Positions 32,260 to 34,789 of a stretch of DNA of 34,789 nt are shown piece by piece. The number at the start of each line of letters is the position of its first letter. Positions within the stretch are counted from its first letter, which is position 1. The notes below the pieces were generated by a model. It searched no databases and had not been told where the DNA came from. It saw only the letters and a program-made list of their open reading frames with translations. The position numbers were made by a program, and so were the translations under genes. The DNA is from Actinomadura sp. BRA 177 (lineage in GTDB: Bacteria; Actinomycetota; Actinomycetes; Streptosporangiales; Streptosporangiaceae): positions 1 to 34,789 of the forward strand of contig NZ_JABXFD010000665.1 of assembly GCF_013372625.1 (NCBI RefSeq). Reading direction: 5' to 3'.

Positions 32260-33486
32260 AGAATCACCCCCCAGCGCGGGTTCGGCCGGCCGCTCCGGGA
32301 CCGGCGCGGGCGGACGCTCCGGCACGGCCGGCGGCAGATCGCGGTGGAGCAGGTCGAACAGCCGGTCCCAGCGGGCGAGGACGGAGTCCGGGTGGAACCG
32401 CAGCACCGCGGCGCGGGCCTCGGCGCCCAGGGCCCGGCGCAGGCCGGGGTCCTCGATGAGGCGCTCCAGCACGGCGGCGAACGCGACCGTGTCGCCCGGC
32501 TCGACGAGAATGCCGCCGCGGTCGTCCTCGATCAGCGTACGGACGCCCGGCGCGCAGTCGAACGCCACCGTCGGCAGCCCGTACGCCATGGCCTCCAGCA
32601 CCGACATCGGGAAGCCCTCCGCCCGCGACGGCAGCGCGAAGACCGACGCCTCGACGAGCGCCTCCTCGACGTCGGCGACCACACCCCGGAACTCCACAGA
32701 GCCGGACATTCCGGCCGCCTGCGCGCGCAGTTGCTCCTCGTCCGGGCCGTTTCCGTAGATGTGGAGACGCCACTCCGGATGGCGTGCGGAGACCCGTTCC
32801 CACGCCTCCAGCATCAGATCGATGCCCTTCTCATACGACAGGCGCCCGACACAGGCGACCACGGGCAGATCCAGCGTGGGATGGACGGACGGCGTGACGT
32901 GCAGCAGGTTCGGGATGTAGTCCGCGTTGGTCATGCCGTCCCGGGCCCAGGCGTCGGCGTCCTCGGCGGTCAGCACGAGCATCCGGTCGGCGTCCGCGTA
33001 GTGCTCCCTGACCCGCCGGTACCGCGTCGACCTGCGGGTGGCCTTGAACGACTCGTGGCTCATCGCGACGACCCGCAGCCCGGACGTGTCGGCCAGCCGC
33101 ACCCACTCCATCGCCCACACCTGCGCCACGATGACCACCGATCCCGGCCGCGCGGCGGCGAACAGCTCCGACAGCCGGGCGGCGCCGCGCCGCTGGGCCG
33201 CCGCCCGGCGCAGCTCCCGCGCGCGCGCCGCCGCGTTCAGGTGCTCCAAGGGCTTCTTCGGCCGCCACGCCAGCACCGGCGAACGCCAATCCCGGTGCAG
33301 CACCTCGACGGCGTAGGAGCCGTCGCGGCCGTGGTGATACGGCTCCAGGCTGGGGGTGATCCCGACGAGCGTGACGCGGTCGCCGCGTCCGGCCAGCAGC
33401 CGCGCCATGTGGTGCGCCCAGCGCTGGAGCCCGCCCATGTCGTCGGCGTTGTTGCACACGATGAAGACGTCACGCGGTGCGGCCAT
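32254..33486 (-). CDS. Glycosyltransferase family 4 (GT-B fold)
   Basis: 410 residues, a retaining GT-B glycosyltransferase. Seen: the N-terminal acceptor loop DDMGGLQRWAHHMARLL, the start of the donor domain VACVGRLSYEKGIDLMLEAW (GRLSYEKG at 214-221), and the E-x7-E motif EGFPMSVLE with Glu290 and Glu298. The C-terminal 30 residues are Pro-rich with PERP repeats and probably disordered. No membrane helix, so it acts on the cytoplasmic side. The start overlaps the end of the preceding CDP-glycerol transferase-like gene by 17 bp, so both probably build the same cell-wall glycopolymer (for example a teichoic acid). Donor sugar unknown. Confidence 0.87.
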   Translation of the reverse strand: MAAPRDVFIVCNNADDMGGLQRWAHHMARLLAGRGDRVTLVGITPSLEPYHHGRDGSYAVEVLHRDWRSPVLAWRPKKPLEHLNAAARARELRRAAAQRRGAARLSELFAAARPGSVVIVAQVWAMEWVRLADTSGLRVVAMSHESFKATRRSTRYRRVREHYADADRMLVLTAEDADAWARDGMTNADYIPNLLHVTPSVHPTLDLPVVACVGRLSYEKGIDLMLEAWERVSARHPEWRLHIYGNGPDEEQLRAQAAGMSGSVEFRGVVADVEEALVEASVFALPSRAEGFPMSVLEAMAYGLPTVAFDCAPGVRTLIEDDRGGILVEPGDTVAFAAVLERLIEDPGLRRALGAEARAAVLRFHPDSVLARWDRLFDLLHRDLPPAVPERPPAPVPERPAEPALGGDSF

Positions 33487-34645
33487 TGCGTTCCCCCCTG
33501 TCGCCCCTGTCGCCCCTGTTGCGCGGCCGTGCGGCCGGGAAGTAGCGGTCCACCACCGTCCGGGCGGCGGTGCCCCGGTCGTGCTCGCCGAAGCGCGCGG
33601 CGAACGCGCGGCGCCGGGCCGCGTGGCCGGCCTCCGCCGCGTCCAGTCCGGCGAGCGCGGCGACGAGCTCGTCCTCCGTGCGGGTGATCGGCCCGGGCCC
33701 GTGCCGGTCCAGGTCGAAGTAGCCGGCGGTGAGGTCGCGGCCGTCCGGGAGGTGCAGGATGATCGGCCGGTCGAGCAGCGCGAAGTCGAACATGATCGAG
33801 GAGTGGTCGGTGATCAGCGCGTCCGCGAGCAGCAGCAGCGGGGTGACGTCGGGCACTCCGCCGACGTCCCGCATGACCGAGCGGGCTCCGGGCGGGACGT
33901 TGGCCTTGCACAGGTAGTGCGGCCGGACGAGCAGCACGTACTCCTCGCCCAGCTCCCGGGCGAACACCTCGGGGTCGATGGGCGGGTCGAGCAGCTTGAC
34001 CGGACGCCCCTTCGGCCCGGTGGTGAACGTCGGCGCGTACAGGACGGCGCGGCGCCCGTCGTCCAGGCCGAGGGACGCGCGGAGCGAGGCGACCTCGGCG
34101 GCCAGCTCGGGATCGCCGTTCACCCCGTTGACCAGGGGGTCGTTGCGGGGATAGCCGGCCGGGAGCAGCTCGGCGCAGACCCCGAGGCCCGCGCAGAGCG
34201 TCTCGGCGTCGTGCCCGGAGCGCACCAGGAAGCAGTCGTAGCGCTCCACCATGCGGCGCAGCTTGTCCCGCTGGGCGGCGGGGCCGCTCTTGACGCGCGG
34301 CTGGTCGAGCCCCATCAGCTTGAACGCCGAGCCGTGCCAGGTCTGGATATAGGTGGTCTCAGGGCGTTTGCGGAGACCCTCCGGATAGCCCTGGTTGTCC
34401 ACCCAGAACCGAGCGCGCGCCAGCGCCAGGAAGTACGCCCACGAGCCGCGCCGGACCAGCGCGGCGTCGTCCGGGAACCCCTTCGGGGACGACGCGTACG
34501 CCCACACCGCGCGCACCGGCCGGCCCGTCCTGCGCAGCTCCCGGTAGATGTACTTGGGATTGTCCGAATAGTGCCGGCCGAGGTGGCTCTCGAAGACCGC
34601 CAGGCCAGGCCGGACGGGCAGCCGGCTCAGCACCCGGTTGAACAC
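33470..34645 (-). CDS. CDP-glycerol glycerophosphotransferase-like protein (TagF/TagB family), 5' end truncated by the contig end
   Basis: 391 residues from the GTG at 34645. It carries the glycerophosphotransferase domain: VFESHLGRHYSDNPKYIY near the start, the catalytic-His motif TWHGSAFKLMG (His104), RPHY (241-244) and the CDP-glycerol-binding DHSSIMFDFALLDRP (280 on). Enzymes of this family polymerise glycerol phosphate (or related polyols) from CDP-glycerol onto a lipid-linked teichoic acid. The frame stays open upstream of 34645 to the end of genomic sequence near 34704, then meets a stop inside adapter sequence. Many actinobacterial members have an extra N-terminal domain, so the true start may be missing. 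The C-terminus has an RGD-RGD-RGE repeat from a 9-bp tandem repeat. Confidence 0.82.
   Translation of the reverse strand: MFNRVLSRLPVRPGLAVFESHLGRHYSDNPKYIYRELRRTGRPVRAVWAYASSPKGFPDDAALVRRGSWAYFLALARARFWVDNQGYPEGLRKRPETTYIQTWHGSAFKLMGLDQPRVKSGPAAQRDKLRRMVERYDCFLVRSGHDAETLCAGLGVCAELLPAGYPRNDPLVNGVNGDPELAAEVASLRASLGLDDGRRAVLYAPTFTTGPKGRPVKLLDPPIDPEVFARELGEEYVLLVRPHYLCKANVPPGARSVMRDVGGVPDVTPLLLLADALITDHSSIMFDFALLDRPIILHLPDGRDLTAGYFDLDRHGPGPITRTEDELVAALAGLDAAEAGHAARRRAFAARFGEHDRGTAARTVVDRYFPAARPRNRGDRGDRGERNGRTA
33495..33520. repeat. Short 9-bp tandem repeat (about 2.9 copies)
   Basis: The unit CCCCTGTCG repeats at 33495, 33504 and (last base changed) 33513. It lies within the C-terminal codons of the TagF-like gene, where it encodes RGD-RGD-RGE, just before the overlap with the GT4 gene. 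Copy number could vary between strains without breaking the frame. Confidence 0.75.
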
Positions 34646-34704
34646 GGCGATCTTGGTCTTGCGCGAGGTCAGCCCGCGCCGGACGCCCTTGCCCAGCCCC
34701 CGCG

Positions 34705-34789
34705 CGCTCTCTTATACACCTCTGACCCCGCCGACGACGAGGATAGCGGAGAGCCCGGCGCTCACCGAACCCTACAACAAATAAATAAA
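34705..34789. other. Illumina Nextera adapter read-through at the contig end (not genomic)
   Basis: 34708-34723 reads TCTCTTATACACCTCT, one base off the Tn5 mosaic end TCTCTTATACACATCT. 34724-34737 matches the read-2 adapter part GACGCTGCCGACGA in 12 of 14 bases. Next come exactly 8 bases (CGAGGATA, 34738-34745), the place and size of an i5 index, and then 34746-34774, which matches the reverse complement of the P5 flow-cell oligo in 18 of 29 positions. The end is A-rich. The order and spacing of four adapter parts cannot be chance; the mismatches look like low-quality base calls. Genomic sequence ends at about 34704. Confidence 0.93.

Noticed and set aside
33495-33520. RGD repeat as a cell-adhesion motif
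   Set aside because: It is encoded by a 9-bp tandem repeat at the disordered tail of a cytoplasmic-side transferase; nothing suggests surface exposure.
34708-34723. Tn5-like transposon end
   Set aside because: The mosaic end is followed by sequencing adapter, an 8-base index slot and P5 oligo sequence rather than an IS50 element, so it is library material.
1-34789. CRISPR arrays, tRNA/rRNA genes, insertion sequences, integrases
   Set aside because: I saw no regularly spaced repeats, cloverleaf-like sequence or transposase/integrase motifs. Short RNA genes could still be missed without a covariance-model search.

Overview
This is a very GC-rich bacterial contig end with dense, often 4-bp-overlapping genes, frequent GTG/TTG starts and actinobacterial families throughout (KstR2-type steroid regulon, GylR-like IclR glycerol regulator, HrpA with DUF3418, MmyB-type XRE regulator). 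It fits a filamentous actinomycete; the order Streptosporangiales (for example Actinomadura-like) is a guess, not something the sequence proves. I found no tRNA, rRNA, CRISPR array, insertion sequence or phage gene.

Layout. 1-5.7 kb: the N-terminal part of a zinc-motif/coiled-coil protein (runs off the left edge), a proline iminopeptidase and the RNA helicase HrpA. 5.9-11.0 kb: two SDR genes divergent from echA20-ipdA-ipdB-ipdC, matching gene for gene the M. tuberculosis Rv3548c-Rv3553 block that degrades steroid rings C and D (the HIP pathway). 11.0-15.4 kb: a TetR regulator divergent from a redoxin and a frameshifted methyltransferase, a decayed medium-chain dehydrogenase, an aldo/keto reductase and an XRE-MmyB regulator. 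15.5-20.6 kb: a GntR-associated acyl-CoA cluster (CaiB-type CoA transferase, two acyl-CoA dehydrogenases, a crotonase) of unknown substrate. 20.6-27.2 kb: a glycerol locus with an IclR regulator and one glycerol kinase on the minus strand, divergent from glpF-glpK-glpD. 27.3-32.2 kb: a frameshifted flavin oxidoreductase, then fadE30-ipdF-kstR2-fadA6, the second block of the HIP pathway with its own repressor. 32.3-34.7 kb: a GT4 glycosyltransferase and a CDP-glycerol glycerophosphotransferase-like gene (wall teichoic acid or related polymer). The last ~85 bases are not genomic: they match Illumina Nextera adapter read-through.

How it fits together. The two HIP blocks, adjacent in M. tuberculosis, are here separated by about 17 kb of unrelated genes, yet echA20 and fadE30 carry a near-identical 21-bp element (19/21) in the same orientation 12-13 bp before their start codons. 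It looks like the KstR2 operator with one symmetric base change per half-site, so the KstR2 encoded at 29.6-30.3 kb probably controls both blocks. The glycerol locus has its own control region, with two CGACATTGTCG palindromes and a CRP-like site between iclR and glpF. The two frameshifts and the decayed gene should be checked against reads, since the contig retains adapter sequence.
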